A stretch of 64,000 nt of DNA, from positions 1 through 64,000 of the forward strand of contig NZ_NCVK01000060.1 of NCBI RefSeq assembly GCF_002096845.1, written 5' to 3'. Position 1 is the stretch's first letter; every line of letters begins with the position of its first letter. The notes under the pieces were generated by a model, which saw nothing but the letters and a program-made list of their open reading frames with translations, was not told where the DNA came from and did not search any database. Shown in pieces: positions 54,083-63,245 of this stretch. Source of the DNA: Streptococcus mitis (lineage in GTDB: Bacteria > Bacillota > Bacilli > Lactobacillales > Streptococcaceae). The position numbers and the translations under genes are program-made.

Positions 54083-55192
54083 ATGTTTCGTAAGAATAAA
54101 TTATTTTTTTGGACCAGTGAGATTTTATTAGTAACAATCATTTTTTATTTATGGAGAGAGATGGGGGCTATTATCACGCCTTTTGTAAGCGTCGCAAACA
54201 CCATCATGATTCCTTTTCTTCTAGGTGGTTTTTTATATTATTTGACCAATCCTATTGTAAATTTTTTACAAAAGTATTTCAAAATTAATCGTATCATTGG
54301 TATTCTACTAACCTTGTGTGCTTTGGTTTGGGGGCTTGTCATTGGGGTAGTCTATCTCTTACCGATTTTGGTTAATCAGTTGACCAGCTTGATTGCGACT
54401 AGTCAGACTATCTATAGTCGTTTACAAGATTTGATTGTGGATTTATCTACTTATCCAGCCTTTCAAAATTTGGATATTCAAGCGACTATTCAACAGTTAA
54501 ATTTATCCTATGTAGATATTTTACAAAATATCCTAAATAGCGTTACCAATAGTGTTGGAAGTGTCCTATCAGCTCTCTTTAGTACCGTTTTGATTATTAT
54601 TATGACCCCTGTATTTTTGGTTTATTTTTTGTTAGATGGTCATAAATTTTTACCGATGCTTGAGCGCACTGTTTTAAAGAGAGATAAGTTGCATATTGCA
54701 GGTCTGCTAAAAAATTTGAATGTGACAATTGCTCGATACATTAGTGGAGTCGCAATTGATGCTATTATTATCGGTTGTTTGGCCTTTATCGGATATAGCG
54801 TTATCGGTTTAAAATATGCTTTAGTCTTTGCCATCTTTTCGGGATTGGCCAATCTCATTCCTTATGTAGGACCAAGTATTGGCTTGATTCCAATGATTAT
54901 CGCCAATGTCTTTACGGATCCTCATAGAATGCTAATTGCAGTTGTTTATATGCTAATCATTCAACAAGTGGATGGGAATATCCTCTACCCTCGAATCGTT
55001 GGTGGCGTGATGAAAGTCCATCCAATAACAATTTTAGTATTACTTTTGTTATCAAGCAATATCTATGGGGTCATTGGCATGATTGTCGCAGTACCAACCT
55101 ATTCTATTTTAAAAGAAATTTCTAAGTTCTTATCACGTTTGTATGAAAACCATAAAACAATGAAAGAACGAGAAAGAGAATTAGCTAAGTAA
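54083..55192 (+). CDS. AI-2E family membrane permease
   Basis: The 369-residue protein has about eight spans and the family segments PFLLGGFLYYLTNP, the long extracytoplasmic helix (residues 90-150), GLANLIPYVGPSIG and IQQVDGNILYPRIVGG (PF01594). The family includes presumed autoinducer-2 exporters and Na+/H+ antiporters; no specific substrate can be given. GGAGG precedes ATG 54083. A hairpin terminator follows. Confidence 0.87.
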   Translation: MFRKNKLFFWTSEILLVTIIFYLWREMGAIITPFVSVANTIMIPFLLGGFLYYLTNPIVNFLQKYFKINRIIGILLTLCALVWGLVIGVVYLLPILVNQLTSLIATSQTIYSRLQDLIVDLSTYPAFQNLDIQATIQQLNLSYVDILQNILNSVTNSVGSVLSALFSTVLIIIMTPVFLVYFLLDGHKFLPMLERTVLKRDKLHIAGLLKNLNVTIARYISGVAIDAIIIGCLAFIGYSVIGLKYALVFAIFSGLANLIPYVGPSIGLIPMIIANVFTDPHRMLIAVVYMLIIQQVDGNILYPRIVGGVMKVHPITILVLLLLSSNIYGVIGMIVAVPTYSILKEISKFLSRLYENHKTMKERERELAK

Positions 55193-55195
55193 AAG

Positions 55196-55220
55196 TCAGG
55201 AAATTCCTGATTTTTCTTTT
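55196..55220 (+). terminator. Terminator of the AI-2E family gene
   Basis: TCAGGAAATTCCTGA palindrome followed by TTTTTCTTTTTC. Confidence 0.7.
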
Positions 55221-55299
55221 TCATTAAAGAAGTGATAGGAGTAGAAGTGCCATTTAGATTAGCCGATTAAGAATAATTCACAAAAACTTTGTAAAACAC

Positions 55300-55327
55300 T
55301 TGCAATTTAGCTGAAATTTGATAAAAT
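55300..55327 (+). promoter_or_regulatory. tuf promoter
   Basis: TTGCAA, 16-bp spacer, TGaTAAAAT (extended -10). A 65-nt AT-rich leader with TTGGAGG follows. Confidence 0.7.
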
Positions 55328-55398
55328 AGTAAGGAAAGTTAGACTGTATTGCCTACTGTCTATCTATAAAATATATTTTATTGGAGGCTTTTACTCAA

Positions 55399-56595
55399 AT
55401 GGCAAAAGAAAAATACGATCGTAGTAAACCACACGTTAACATTGGTACTATCGGACACGTTGACCACGGTAAAACTACCCTAACTGCAGCTATCACAACT
55501 GTTTTGGCACGTCGCTTGCCTTCATCAGTTAACCAACCTAAAGACTATGCGTCTATCGATGCTGCTCCAGAAGAACGCGAACGCGGTATCACTATCAACA
55601 CTGCGCACGTTGAGTACGAAACTGAAAAACGTCACTACGCTCACATCGACGCTCCAGGACACGCGGACTACGTTAAAAACATGATCACTGGTGCTGCTCA
55701 AATGGACGGAGCTATCCTTGTAGTAGCTTCAACTGACGGACCAATGCCACAAACTCGTGAACACATCCTTCTTTCACGTCAGGTTGGTGTTAAACACCTT
55801 ATCGTCTTCATGAACAAAGTTGACTTGGTTGACGACGAAGAATTGCTTGAATTGGTTGAAATGGAAATCCGTGACCTATTGTCAGAATACGACTTCCCAG
55901 GTGACGATCTTCCAGTTATCCAAGGTTCAGCTCTTAAAGCCCTTGAAGGTGACACTAAATACGAAGACATCGTTATGGAATTGATGAACACAGTTGATGA
56001 GTACATCCCAGAACCAGAACGTGACACTGACAAACCATTGCTTCTTCCAGTCGAAGACGTATTCTCAATCACTGGACGTGGTACAGTTGCTTCAGGACGT
56101 ATCGACCGTGGTATCGTTAAAGTCAACGACGAAATCGAAATCGTTGGTATCAAAGAAGAAACTCAAAAAGCAGTTGTTACTGGTGTTGAAATGTTCCGTA
56201 AACAACTTGACGAAGGTCTTGCCGGAGATAACGTAGGTGTCCTTCTTCGTGGTGTTCAACGTGATGAAATCGAACGTGGACAAGTTATCGCTAAACCAGG
56301 TTCAATCAACCCACACACTAAATTCAAAGGTGAAGTTTACATCCTTACTAAAGAAGAAGGTGGACGTCACACTCCATTCTTCAACAACTACCGTCCACAA
56401 TTCTACTTCCGTACTACTGACGTTACAGGTTCAATCGAACTTCCAGCAGGTACTGAAATGGTAATGCCTGGTGATAACGTGACAATCGACGTTGAGTTGA
56501 TCCACCCAATCGCCGTAGAACAAGGTACTACATTCTCTATCCGTGAGGGTGGACGTACTGTTGGTTCAGGTATGGTTACAGAAATCGAAGCTTAA
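55399..56595 (+). CDS. tuf: Translation elongation factor Tu
   Basis: The 398-residue GTPase has G1 GHVDHGKT, G3 DAPGHADY, G4 NKVD and G5 SALK, then the two beta-barrel domains. It delivers aminoacyl-tRNA to the ribosome. ATG 55399 ([14 protein letters not shown]) is used; the in-frame TTG at 55381 falls in the TTGGAGG ribosome-binding site. Codon use is strongly biased to a few preferred codons, as for very highly expressed genes. Monocistronic with its own terminator. Confidence 0.98.
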   Translation: MAKEKYDRSKPHVNIGTIGHVDHGKTTLTAAITTVLARRLPSSVNQPKDYASIDAAPEERERGITINTAHVEYETEKRHYAHIDAPGHADYVKNMITGAAQMDGAILVVASTDGPMPQTREHILLSRQVGVKHLIVFMNKVDLVDDEELLELVEMEIRDLLSEYDFPGDDLPVIQGSALKALEGDTKYEDIVMELMNTVDEYIPEPERDTDKPLLLPVEDVFSITGRGTVASGRIDRGIVKVNDEIEIVGIKEETQKAVVTGVEMFRKQLDEGLAGDNVGVLLRGVQRDEIERGQVIAKPGSINPHTKFKGEVYILTKEEGGRHTPFFNNYRPQFYFRTTDVTGSIELPAGTEMVMPGDNVTIDVELIHPIAVEQGTTFSIREGGRTVGSGMVTEIEA

Positions 56596-56640
56596 TTCGA
56601 TTTAGTTCCCAGAAGAACAATTATTTAAGTCAGACACTAA

Positions 56641-56671
56641 AAGAATCTTGCATTGCAAGGTTCTTTTTTTC
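56641..56671 (+). terminator. Terminator of tuf
   Basis: AAGAATCTTGCA pairs with TGCAAGGTTCTT (one G-T), followed by a T run. Confidence 0.85.
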
Positions 56672-56704
56672 GGATATTGAACTAAAATTGAAGAATTATT
56701 TACA

Positions 56705-56738
56705 TAAAAAAGCTCTATACACTTGATGGGCATAGAGC
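56705..56738 (-). terminator. Terminator of the helicase-oxidoreductase operon
   Basis: On the minus strand GCTCTAT pairs with ATAGAGC, followed by six T residues. Confidence 0.75.
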
Positions 56739-56748
56739 AAACAGAGCT

Positions 56749-57831
56749 TTATTTGATATAGAGTTCTTGATTTTTTAGGACAATTTCACGTACGCTTGCA
56801 AACTTTTTGAGTTTTTTGATTTCTTCTGGATGGGTGACGAGAGTGATAACATAACCTTCCTTGCCCATGCGACCTGTACGGCCAGCGCGGTGAGTGTAAG
56901 TTTCGATATCCCTAGGGACATCAAAGTTTACAACACATTCGAGGCTATCGATATCAATTCCACGAGCCAGAAGGTCAGTTGCAAGAAGCAGGGTTAGTTG
57001 CTTGTCTTTAAACTTTTCTAAGATGACTTTTCTAAATTTGACATTGACATCACTAGCTAGAGAAACAGCCAAGATATCCCGATACTGTAATTTTTCTTCT
57101 GCGCTTCCAAGGTCTGATAGGCTGTTAAAGAAGACCAGACCTCGGAAATCCTCTACATGAGCTAGTTTTCGTAGCATATCCACTCGGTGACGTTGATCTA
57201 CCTGCATATAGAAATGTTGGATGTTGTCCAATTTTTGGTCAGAAAGATCAATGGTACGTGTGTTCTGCGCAATCTTTTCTTGGTCAAACTTGGTTGTCGC
57301 ACTCATATAGACAAGTTGGTGGTCACGAGGTGCGTAGTGAGTAATTTTCTCGACAAAGTGTATCTGAGAATCATCTAGCAATTGATCGAATTCATCCAGG
57401 ATGATGGTTTCCACATTCATCATCTTGATTTTTTTCAATTTAATCAACTCAAAGATACGACCAGGGGTTCCAATCAGAATTTCTGGTCCTTTTTTTAGGC
57501 GTTCAATCTGGCGTTTCTGACTCGAACCTGATAAGAAGAGTTGGGCAGTTAAGCCGATAGCGTCTGCCCACGTTTTACATACATCAAAAATCTGTCCAGC
57601 AAGCTCCGTATTTGGTGCTAGAATCAAGAGTTGCTGCGCTTTTTTCTTTTGTAGTCTGAGAAGACTTGGTAGGAGGTAAGCTAGGGTCTTACCAGTTCCT
57701 GTTGGGCTCACTCCTAGGAGGTTTTCTCCAGCAAGAAGGGGCTCAAATAGTTGAGTTTGAATGGGGGTGAATTCCTGGAAACCGAGTTGGTCACTCAGTT
57801 CTTGCCATTCAGTTGGTAGTTTGGTTTTCAT
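56749..57831 (-). CDS. DEAD-box family RNA helicase
   Basis: The 360-residue protein contains the helicase core only: Q motif (GFQEFTPIQTQLFEP), motif I SPTGTGKT, PNTELAGQ, GTPGRIFEL, motif II as DEFD rather than DEAD, motif III SAT, and motif VI HRAGRTGRMG. It lacks the C-terminal RNA-binding extension of DbpA/CshA types, so it is probably a CshB-like or ribosome-assembly helicase. Its ATG overlaps the stop of the oxidoreductase gene by 4 bp (ATGA). Confidence 0.88.
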   Translation of the reverse strand: MKTKLPTEWQELSDQLGFQEFTPIQTQLFEPLLAGENLLGVSPTGTGKTLAYLLPSLLRLQKKKAQQLLILAPNTELAGQIFDVCKTWADAIGLTAQLFLSGSSQKRQIERLKKGPEILIGTPGRIFELIKLKKIKMMNVETIILDEFDQLLDDSQIHFVEKITHYAPRDHQLVYMSATTKFDQEKIAQNTRTIDLSDQKLDNIQHFYMQVDQRHRVDMLRKLAHVEDFRGLVFFNSLSDLGSAEEKLQYRDILAVSLASDVNVKFRKVILEKFKDKQLTLLLATDLLARGIDIDSLECVVNFDVPRDIETYTHRAGRTGRMGKEGYVITLVTHPEEIKKLKKFASVREIVLKNQELYIK

Positions 57832-58805
57832 TTTTCTGCCTCAAATCTAATGCCAGCAGTCTGGCGCATAGTATATAGTAGCTCATGAACTGAACTTGCA
57901 TCTTCCAGCCAAGTTTGGTAGAGATTCAGATCTGGTTGCTGGATCATGTGTGCAAATGCAGCGACTTCCTCAGTCATCGTATGAGGAGCCTGTTGGCTAG
58001 GGAGTTGGATTTGATTGCCTTGGTGGTCGGTAAAAATAGCCGAGCTGACATGTTCGATGGTGTTGAGGGTCAAGGTACCATCTGTCGTATAAATCTCGCA
58101 GGGGAGATTGGAAGTGATGTTTTTCCCAGCCTTGATATGAACTTGAAAGTCAGGGTAGAAGAGAATTCCGTCTCCATTTAGGTCAATGCTATTGTCAAGC
58201 TGTTGAGCCATGTAGGTCGCGTCCTCAGCCTTTCCAAAGAGACGAACGGCAGCGTAGAGAGGATAAATCCCCAAATCCATAAGCGCTCCACCAGCAAAAC
58301 GATCTGAAAAAACATTTTGTGTCAGTCCAGCTAACAAATCTGGCATTTTGGAAGAATACTTGGCATAGTTGAAATCTGCTCCCAAAATTTGCTTGTCTGC
58401 TAAAAAGTTTTTGATGATAGTGAAAGCTTTTTCATGGTAATTGCGAGCTGCTTCAAAGATAAAACAGTGATTTTTTTCAGCTGTTTGAACCAAATCTAGC
58501 CATTCTTGTGGCTGAGTGACAGCTGGCTTTTCAAGAATGACATGTTTACCTGCAGACAATGCAGCTTTTGCCTGAGCAAAATGCAAGGAGTTTGGACTGG
58601 CAATATAGACCACATCAAAGGAGCTCTTGAAGAAGTCCTCTACTTGATCAAAGAGTTGGATATCCTGATAGCGAGAAGCAAAGGTTGCTGCAGTTTCAAG
58701 TTTCCTAGAATAGACTGCGACCAGTTGGTATTCTCCGCTGGTATGGGCTGCTTCTATGAAGTGGTGGCTAATAGCGCCTGTTCCGATGACACCTAATTTT
58801 AGCAT
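57828..58805 (-). CDS. Gfo/Idh/MocA family oxidoreductase
   Basis: The product of about 325 residues has the N-terminal Rossmann motif GVIGTGAISHHFIEA, then AVYSRKLETAATFA, VYIASPNSLHFAQAKAALSAGKHVILEKP with the conserved EKP Lys, and the C-terminal domain with DLGIYPLYAA. It should oxidise or reduce a sugar-like or diol substrate with NAD(P). ATG 58805 with AAGGAG is chosen over the upstream codon at 58889. It is translationally coupled to the downstream helicase, an odd pairing. Confidence 0.88.
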   Translation of the reverse strand: MLKLGVIGTGAISHHFIEAAHTSGEYQLVAVYSRKLETAATFASRYQDIQLFDQVEDFFKSSFDVVYIASPNSLHFAQAKAALSAGKHVILEKPAVTQPQEWLDLVQTAEKNHCFIFEAARNYHEKAFTIIKNFLADKQILGADFNYAKYSSKMPDLLAGLTQNVFSDRFAGGALMDLGIYPLYAAVRLFGKAEDATYMAQQLDNSIDLNGDGILFYPDFQVHIKAGKNITSNLPCEIYTTDGTLTLNTIEHVSSAIFTDHQGNQIQLPSQQAPHTMTEEVAAFAHMIQQPDLNLYQTWLEDASSVHELLYTMRQTAGIRFEAEK

Positions 58806-58958
58806 AAATACTCCTTTTCCAATTTTAAGTCCTTCTTTCATTATAACATAGATAGACTTGACTATCCAACAGAGGAGAAAAAATTTCAAATAAGCTACTA
58901 GGCCTTTTCCAAAGAAAGTAGTACAATAATGAGATGAGTAAATGAAATAGGAGGGAAA

Positions 58959-59651
58959 ATGAGGTTATTACCTATAAGAAAAATATCACGTCAGTCTAAG
59001 AGGCTAGCGCTTTTTTTGACTTTTTGTGCAGGTTATGTAGATGCCTATACGTTTATTGTGCGAGGGAACACTCTTGTAGCTGGACAAACTGGGAATGTCG
59101 TTTTTCTTTCAGTAGAATTAATTCAAAATAATGTTTCAGATGTTAGGGACAAGGTTCTCACCTTGCTAGCTTTTATGATGGGGGTCTTTTTATTAACTGT
59201 TTATAAGGAAAAATTGAGAATTGTGAAAAAGCCAATTCTGTCACTGATTCCTTTGGCAATCTTATCAATCATTATTGGTTTTGTGCCGCAAACTGTAGAT
59301 AATATCTATCTAGTACCGCCATTAGCCTTTTGTATGGGCTTGGTGACAACTGCTTTTGGTGAGGTTTCGGGTATTGCCTACAATAATGCCTTTATGACAG
59401 GGAATATCAAACGAACAATGCTAGCTTTTGGAGATTATTTCCGAACCAAGCACACTCCTTTTTTACGTGAAGGGATTATCTTTGTAAGCCTGCTTAGTAG
59501 TTTTGTCCTTGGTGTTGTCTTTTCGGCTTATTTGACGATTTTCTATCATGAAAAGACCATTCTTGGTGTTCCTATTATGATGAGTATTTTTTACATTAGC
59601 ATGCTTTTTGCCTCGTGGCGGAAAAAAGTAAAAGAAAAAGCTTCATTTTAG
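58959..59651 (+). CDS. YoaK/DUF1275 family membrane protein
   Basis: The 230-residue protein has about six spans and the DUF1275 signatures FCAGYVDAYTFI, NTLVAGQTGNVVFL and the repeated NAFMTGNIKRTM (PF06912). Function is unknown. GGAGGG stands before ATG 58959. It is divergent from the oxidoreductase operon and upstream of the L21 leader. Confidence 0.85.
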   Translation: MRLLPIRKISRQSKRLALFLTFCAGYVDAYTFIVRGNTLVAGQTGNVVFLSVELIQNNVSDVRDKVLTLLAFMMGVFLLTVYKEKLRIVKKPILSLIPLAILSIIIGFVPQTVDNIYLVPPLAFCMGLVTTAFGEVSGIAYNNAFMTGNIKRTMLAFGDYFRTKHTPFLREGIIFVSLLSSFVLGVVFSAYLTIFYHEKTILGVPIMMSIFYISMLFASWRKKVKEKASF

Positions 59652-59661
59652 GTGTTATTAC

Positions 59662-59690
59662 TTGTAAGAAAATAGGAGATATGCTATACT
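59662..59690 (+). promoter_or_regulatory. Promoter of the rplU-prp-rpmA operon
   Basis: TTGTAA, 17-bp spacer, TGcTATACT (extended -10). Confidence 0.75.
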
Positions 59691-59696
59691 TGAAGA

Positions 59697-59833
59697 GTTG
59701 ACTATGCACGATCCTGTGCAACCGCACGAACATCGTTGCTTGATTATTCAAGTTTAAGTGGTTTGTCCCACGATGCTAGGCGAGTCTTCACAAAAAAATC
59801 GGGGAAACCCATAAAAATCATAGGAGGTGCATA
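59697..59833 (+). ncRNA. Ribosomal protein L21 leader
   Basis: About 135 nt between promoter and rplU begin TTGACTATGCACGATCCTGTG and contain the stems GCAC..GTGC and CGATG..CATCG, then GTGGTTTGTCCCACGATGC. Layout and position match the Firmicute L21 leader (Rfam L21_leader), where L21 is thought to repress its own operon. Confidence 0.8.
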
Positions 59834-60148
59834 ATGAGCACATACGCAATTATCAAAACTGGCGGAAAACAAGTTAAAGTTGAAGTTGGTCAAGCAGTTT
59901 ACGTTGAAAAATTGAACGTTGAAGCTGGTCAAGAAGTTACTTTTAACGAAGTTGTTCTTGTTGGTGGTGAAAACACTGTTGTCGGAACTCCACTTGTTGC
60001 TGGAGCTACTGTAGTTGGAACTGTTGAAAAACAAGGAAAACAAAAGAAAGTTGTTACTTACAAGTACAAACCTAAAAAAGGTAGTCACCGTAAACAAGGT
60101 CACCGTCAACCATATACAAAAGTTGTCATCAACGCAATCAACGCTTAA
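59834..60148 (+). CDS. rplU: 50S ribosomal protein L21
   Basis: The 104-residue protein ([20 protein letters not shown], ending [12 protein letters not shown]) matches bacterial L21 in full. AGGAGGTG precedes the ATG. It is the first gene of an operon with prp and rpmA. Confidence 0.97.
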
Positions 60149-60154
60149 TTTTAA

Positions 60155-60508
<354 letters not shown>

Positions 60509-60524
60509 CACGGAGGAAAACATT

Positions 60525-60818
60525 ATGTTAAAAATGACTCTTAACAACTTGCAACTTTTCGCCCACAAAAAAGGTGGAGGTTCTACATCAAACGGACGTG
60601 ATTCACAAGCAAAACGTCTTGGAGCTAAAGCAGCTGATGGACAAACTGTAACAGGTGGATCTATCCTTTACCGTCAACGTGGTACACACATCTATCCAGG
60701 TGTGAACGTTGGACGTGGTGGAGACGATACTTTGTTCGCTAAAGTTGAAGGCGTAGTACGCTTTGAACGTAAAGGACGCGATAAAAAACAAGTTTCTGTT
60801 TACCCAATCGCAAAATAA
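60525..60818 (+). CDS. rpmA: 50S ribosomal protein L27 with cleavable N-terminal extension
   Basis: The 97-residue protein begins [12 protein letters not shown] before [18 protein letters not shown], the true mature L27 start. The LQLF/A junction fits the Prp cleavage consensus of Firmicutes. Mature L27 reaches the peptidyl-transferase centre, so cleavage is required for function in related species. Last gene of the operon. Confidence 0.96.
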   Translation: MLKMTLNNLQLFAHKKGGGSTSNGRDSQAKRLGAKAADGQTVTGGSILYRQRGTHIYPGVNVGRGGDDTLFAKVEGVVRFERKGRDKKQVSVYPIAK

Positions 60819-60840
60819 TGCCTAAAAACGGCTTGAAATA

Positions 60841-60874
60841 AGGCTTTCCGAGTTTTCGGAGAGCCTGTTTTTTT
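60841..60874 (+). terminator. Terminator of the rplU operon
   Basis: AGGCTTTCCGA / TCGGAGAGCCT stem with a T run. Confidence 0.85.
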
Positions 60875-60961
60875 GTTTTGGTACCCATGATTTTTTCGTT
60901 CTTAGTGTAGCTGAGTTTTATGAGTGACATTATTTTTCTTCGATGGAAAACTTCTAAAATA

Positions 60962-60970
60962 TGGTATAAT
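60962..60970 (+). promoter_or_regulatory. Extended -10 promoter of the lysR-lspA-rluD operon
   Basis: TGgTATAAT, 28 bp before the LysR ATG, with a GGGGG-rich ribosome-binding site in the leader. Confidence 0.65.
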
Positions 60971-60998
60971 GAAAAGATAGAGAAGTTGGGGGTAGAAG

Positions 60999-61907
60999 AT
61001 GAACATTCAACAATTACGCTATGTTGTTGCCATTGCCAATAGCGGTACTTTCCGTGAAGCTGCTGAAAAGATGTATGTTAGTCAGCCGAGTCTGTCCATT
61101 TCTGTTCGTGATTTGGAAAAAGAGTTGGGCTTTAAGATTTTCCGTCGGACCAGCTCAGGGACTTTCTTGACTCGTCGTGGTATGGAATTCTATGAAAAAG
61201 CGCAAGAATTGGTTAAAGGATTTGATATTTTTCAAAATCAGTATGCAAATCCTGAGGAAGAAAAGGATGAATTTTCCATTGCCAGTCAGCACTATGACTT
61301 CTTGCCACCAACCATTACGGCCTTTTCAGAGCGCTATCCTGACTATAAGAACTTCCGTATTTTTGAATCAACTACTGTTCAAATTTTAGATGAAGTGGCG
61401 CAAGGGCATAGTGAGATTGGGATTATCTACCTTAACAATCAAAATAAAAAGGGGATCATGCAACGGGTTGAAAAGCTAGGCCTTGAGGTCATTGAATTGA
61501 TTCCCTTCCATACCCATATTTATCTCCGTGAGGGGCATCCTTTAGCCCAGAAAGAGGAATTGGTCATGGAGGATTTAGCGGACCTACCAACGGTTCGTTT
61601 CACTCAAGAAAAAGATGAGTATCTTTATTATTCAGAGAATTTTGTTGATACCAGTGCGAGCTCACAGATGTTTAATGTGACAGACCGTGCTACCTTGAAT
61701 GGTATTTTGGAGCGGACGGATGCTTATGCGACTGGTTCTGGATTTTTAGATAGTGATAGTGTTAATGGCATTACAGTTATTCGTCTCAAGGATGAACTAG
61801 ATAATCGCATGGTCTATGTTAAACGTGAGGAAGTGGAGCTTAGTCAAGCTGGGAATCTTTTCGTAGAAGTCATGCAAGAATATTTTAATCAGAAGAGGAA
61901 ATCATGA
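60999..61907 (+). CDS. LysR-family transcriptional regulator (CysB-like)
   Basis: The 302-residue protein has the N-terminal LysR helix-turn-helix (LRYVVAIANSGTFREAAEKM, YVSQPSLSISVRDLEKELG) and a substrate-binding-like effector domain. Streptococcal orthologs are named CysB-like or FhuR/MetR-like; the effector cannot be told. It overlaps lspA by 4 bp (ATGA), so regulator, lipoprotein signal peptidase and pseudouridine synthase are cotranscribed. Confidence 0.9.
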   Translation: MNIQQLRYVVAIANSGTFREAAEKMYVSQPSLSISVRDLEKELGFKIFRRTSSGTFLTRRGMEFYEKAQELVKGFDIFQNQYANPEEEKDEFSIASQHYDFLPPTITAFSERYPDYKNFRIFESTTVQILDEVAQGHSEIGIIYLNNQNKKGIMQRVEKLGLEVIELIPFHTHIYLREGHPLAQKEELVMEDLADLPTVRFTQEKDEYLYYSENFVDTSASSQMFNVTDRATLNGILERTDAYATGSGFLDSDSVNGITVIRLKDELDNRMVYVKREEVELSQAGNLFVEVMQEYFNQKRKS

Positions 61908-62365
61908 AAAAAAGAGGAATAGTGGCAGTCATTGTACTGCTTTTGATTGGGCTGGATCAGTTGGTAAAATCCTATATCGTCCAGCAGATTCCACTGGGTG
62001 AAGTGCGCTCTTGGATTCCCAATTTCGTTAGCTTGACCTACCTGCAAAATCGAGGGGCAGCCTTTTCGATGTTACAAGATCAGCAGTTCTTATTCGCTGT
62101 CATTACCCTGGTTGTCGTGGTAGGTGCCATTTGGTATCTACATAAACACATGGAGGACTCATTCTGGATGGTCTTGGGTTTGACCTTGATTATTGCAGGT
62201 GGTCTTGGAAACTTTATTGACAGGGTCAGTCAGGGCTTTGTTGTGGATATGTTTCACTTAGACTTTATTAATTTTGCAATTTTCAATGTAGCGGATAGCT
62301 ATCTGACGGTTGGAGTGATTATTTTATTGATTGCAATGCTAAAAGAGGAAATAAATGGAAATTAA
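61904..62365 (+). CDS. lspA: Lipoprotein signal peptidase
   Basis: The 153-residue membrane protein has four spans, with the catalytic Asp residues in GNFIDR and FNVADSYLTVG and the conserved NRGAAFSM. It cleaves signal peptides of diacylated prolipoproteins such as PstS and the amino-acid binding protein in this window. It overlaps lysR by 4 bp and rluD by 11 bp. Confidence 0.96.
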   Translation: MKKRGIVAVIVLLLIGLDQLVKSYIVQQIPLGEVRSWIPNFVSLTYLQNRGAAFSMLQDQQFLFAVITLVVVVGAIWYLHKHMEDSFWMVLGLTLIIAGGLGNFIDRVSQGFVVDMFHLDFINFAIFNVADSYLTVGVIILLIAMLKEEINGN

Positions 62366-63242
62366 AATTGAAACTGGTGGCCTGCGTCTAGATAAGGCTT
62401 TGTCCGATTTGACAGAATTATCACGCAGTCTAGCGAATGAACAGATCAAATCAGGTCAGGTCTTGGTCAATGGTCAAGTCAAGAAAGCTAAATACACAGT
62501 CCAAGAGGGTGATGTCGTCACTTATCATGTGCCAGAGCCAGAGGTCTTAGAGTATGTGGCTGAGGATATTCCGCTAGAAATAGTCTACCAAGATGAGGAT
62601 GTGGCTGTCGTTAACAAACCTCAGGGCATGGTTGTGCATCCGAGTGCTGGTCATACTAGTGGAACCCTAGTAAATGCTCTTATGTATCATATTAAGGACT
62701 TGTCTGGTATCAATGGGGTTCTGCGTCCAGGAATTGTTCACCGTATTGATAAGGATACGTCAGGTCTGCTCATGATTGCTAAAAACGATGAGGCGCATCT
62801 AGCACTTGCCCAAGAACTCAAGGATAAAAAGTCTCTCCGTAAATATTGGGCGATTGTTCATGGAAATCTGCCCAATGATCGTGGTGTGATTGAAGCTCCG
62901 ATTGGTCGTAGTGAAAAAGATCGTAAGAAACAGGCTGTGACTGCTAAAGGGAAGCCTGCAGTGACTCGTTTCCACGTTTTAGAACGCTTTGGTGATTATA
63001 GCTTAGTAGAGTTGCAACTGGAGACAGGGCGTACTCATCAAATCCGTGTTCACATGGCTTATATTGGCCATCCAGTTGCTGGTGATGAGGTCTATGGTCC
63101 ACGTAAGACTCTGAAAGGGCATGGGCAATTTCTTCATGCCAAGACTTTAGGTTTTACTCATCCGAGAACAGGTGAGATTTTGGAATTTACAGCAGATATC
63201 CCAGAGATATTTAAGGAAACATTAGAGAGACTGAGGAAGTAA
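62355..63242 (+). CDS. rluD: RluD-family 23S rRNA pseudouridine synthase
   Basis: The 295-residue protein has an N-terminal S4 RNA-binding domain (GGLRLDKALSDL, SGQVLVNGQVKKAKYTVQEGD) and the catalytic RluA/RluD core with HRIDKDTSGLLMIAKN (catalytic Asp) and GRTHQIRVHMAYIGHPV. It isomerises uridines in 23S rRNA. It begins inside the lspA gene with GAGGAAAT in front. Confidence 0.94.
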   Translation: MEIKIETGGLRLDKALSDLTELSRSLANEQIKSGQVLVNGQVKKAKYTVQEGDVVTYHVPEPEVLEYVAEDIPLEIVYQDEDVAVVNKPQGMVVHPSAGHTSGTLVNALMYHIKDLSGINGVLRPGIVHRIDKDTSGLLMIAKNDEAHLALAQELKDKKSLRKYWAIVHGNLPNDRGVIEAPIGRSEKDRKKQAVTAKGKPAVTRFHVLERFGDYSLVELQLETGRTHQIRVHMAYIGHPVAGDEVYGPRKTLKGHGQFLHAKTLGFTHPRTGEILEFTADIPEIFKETLERLRK

Positions 63243-63245
63243 GAA

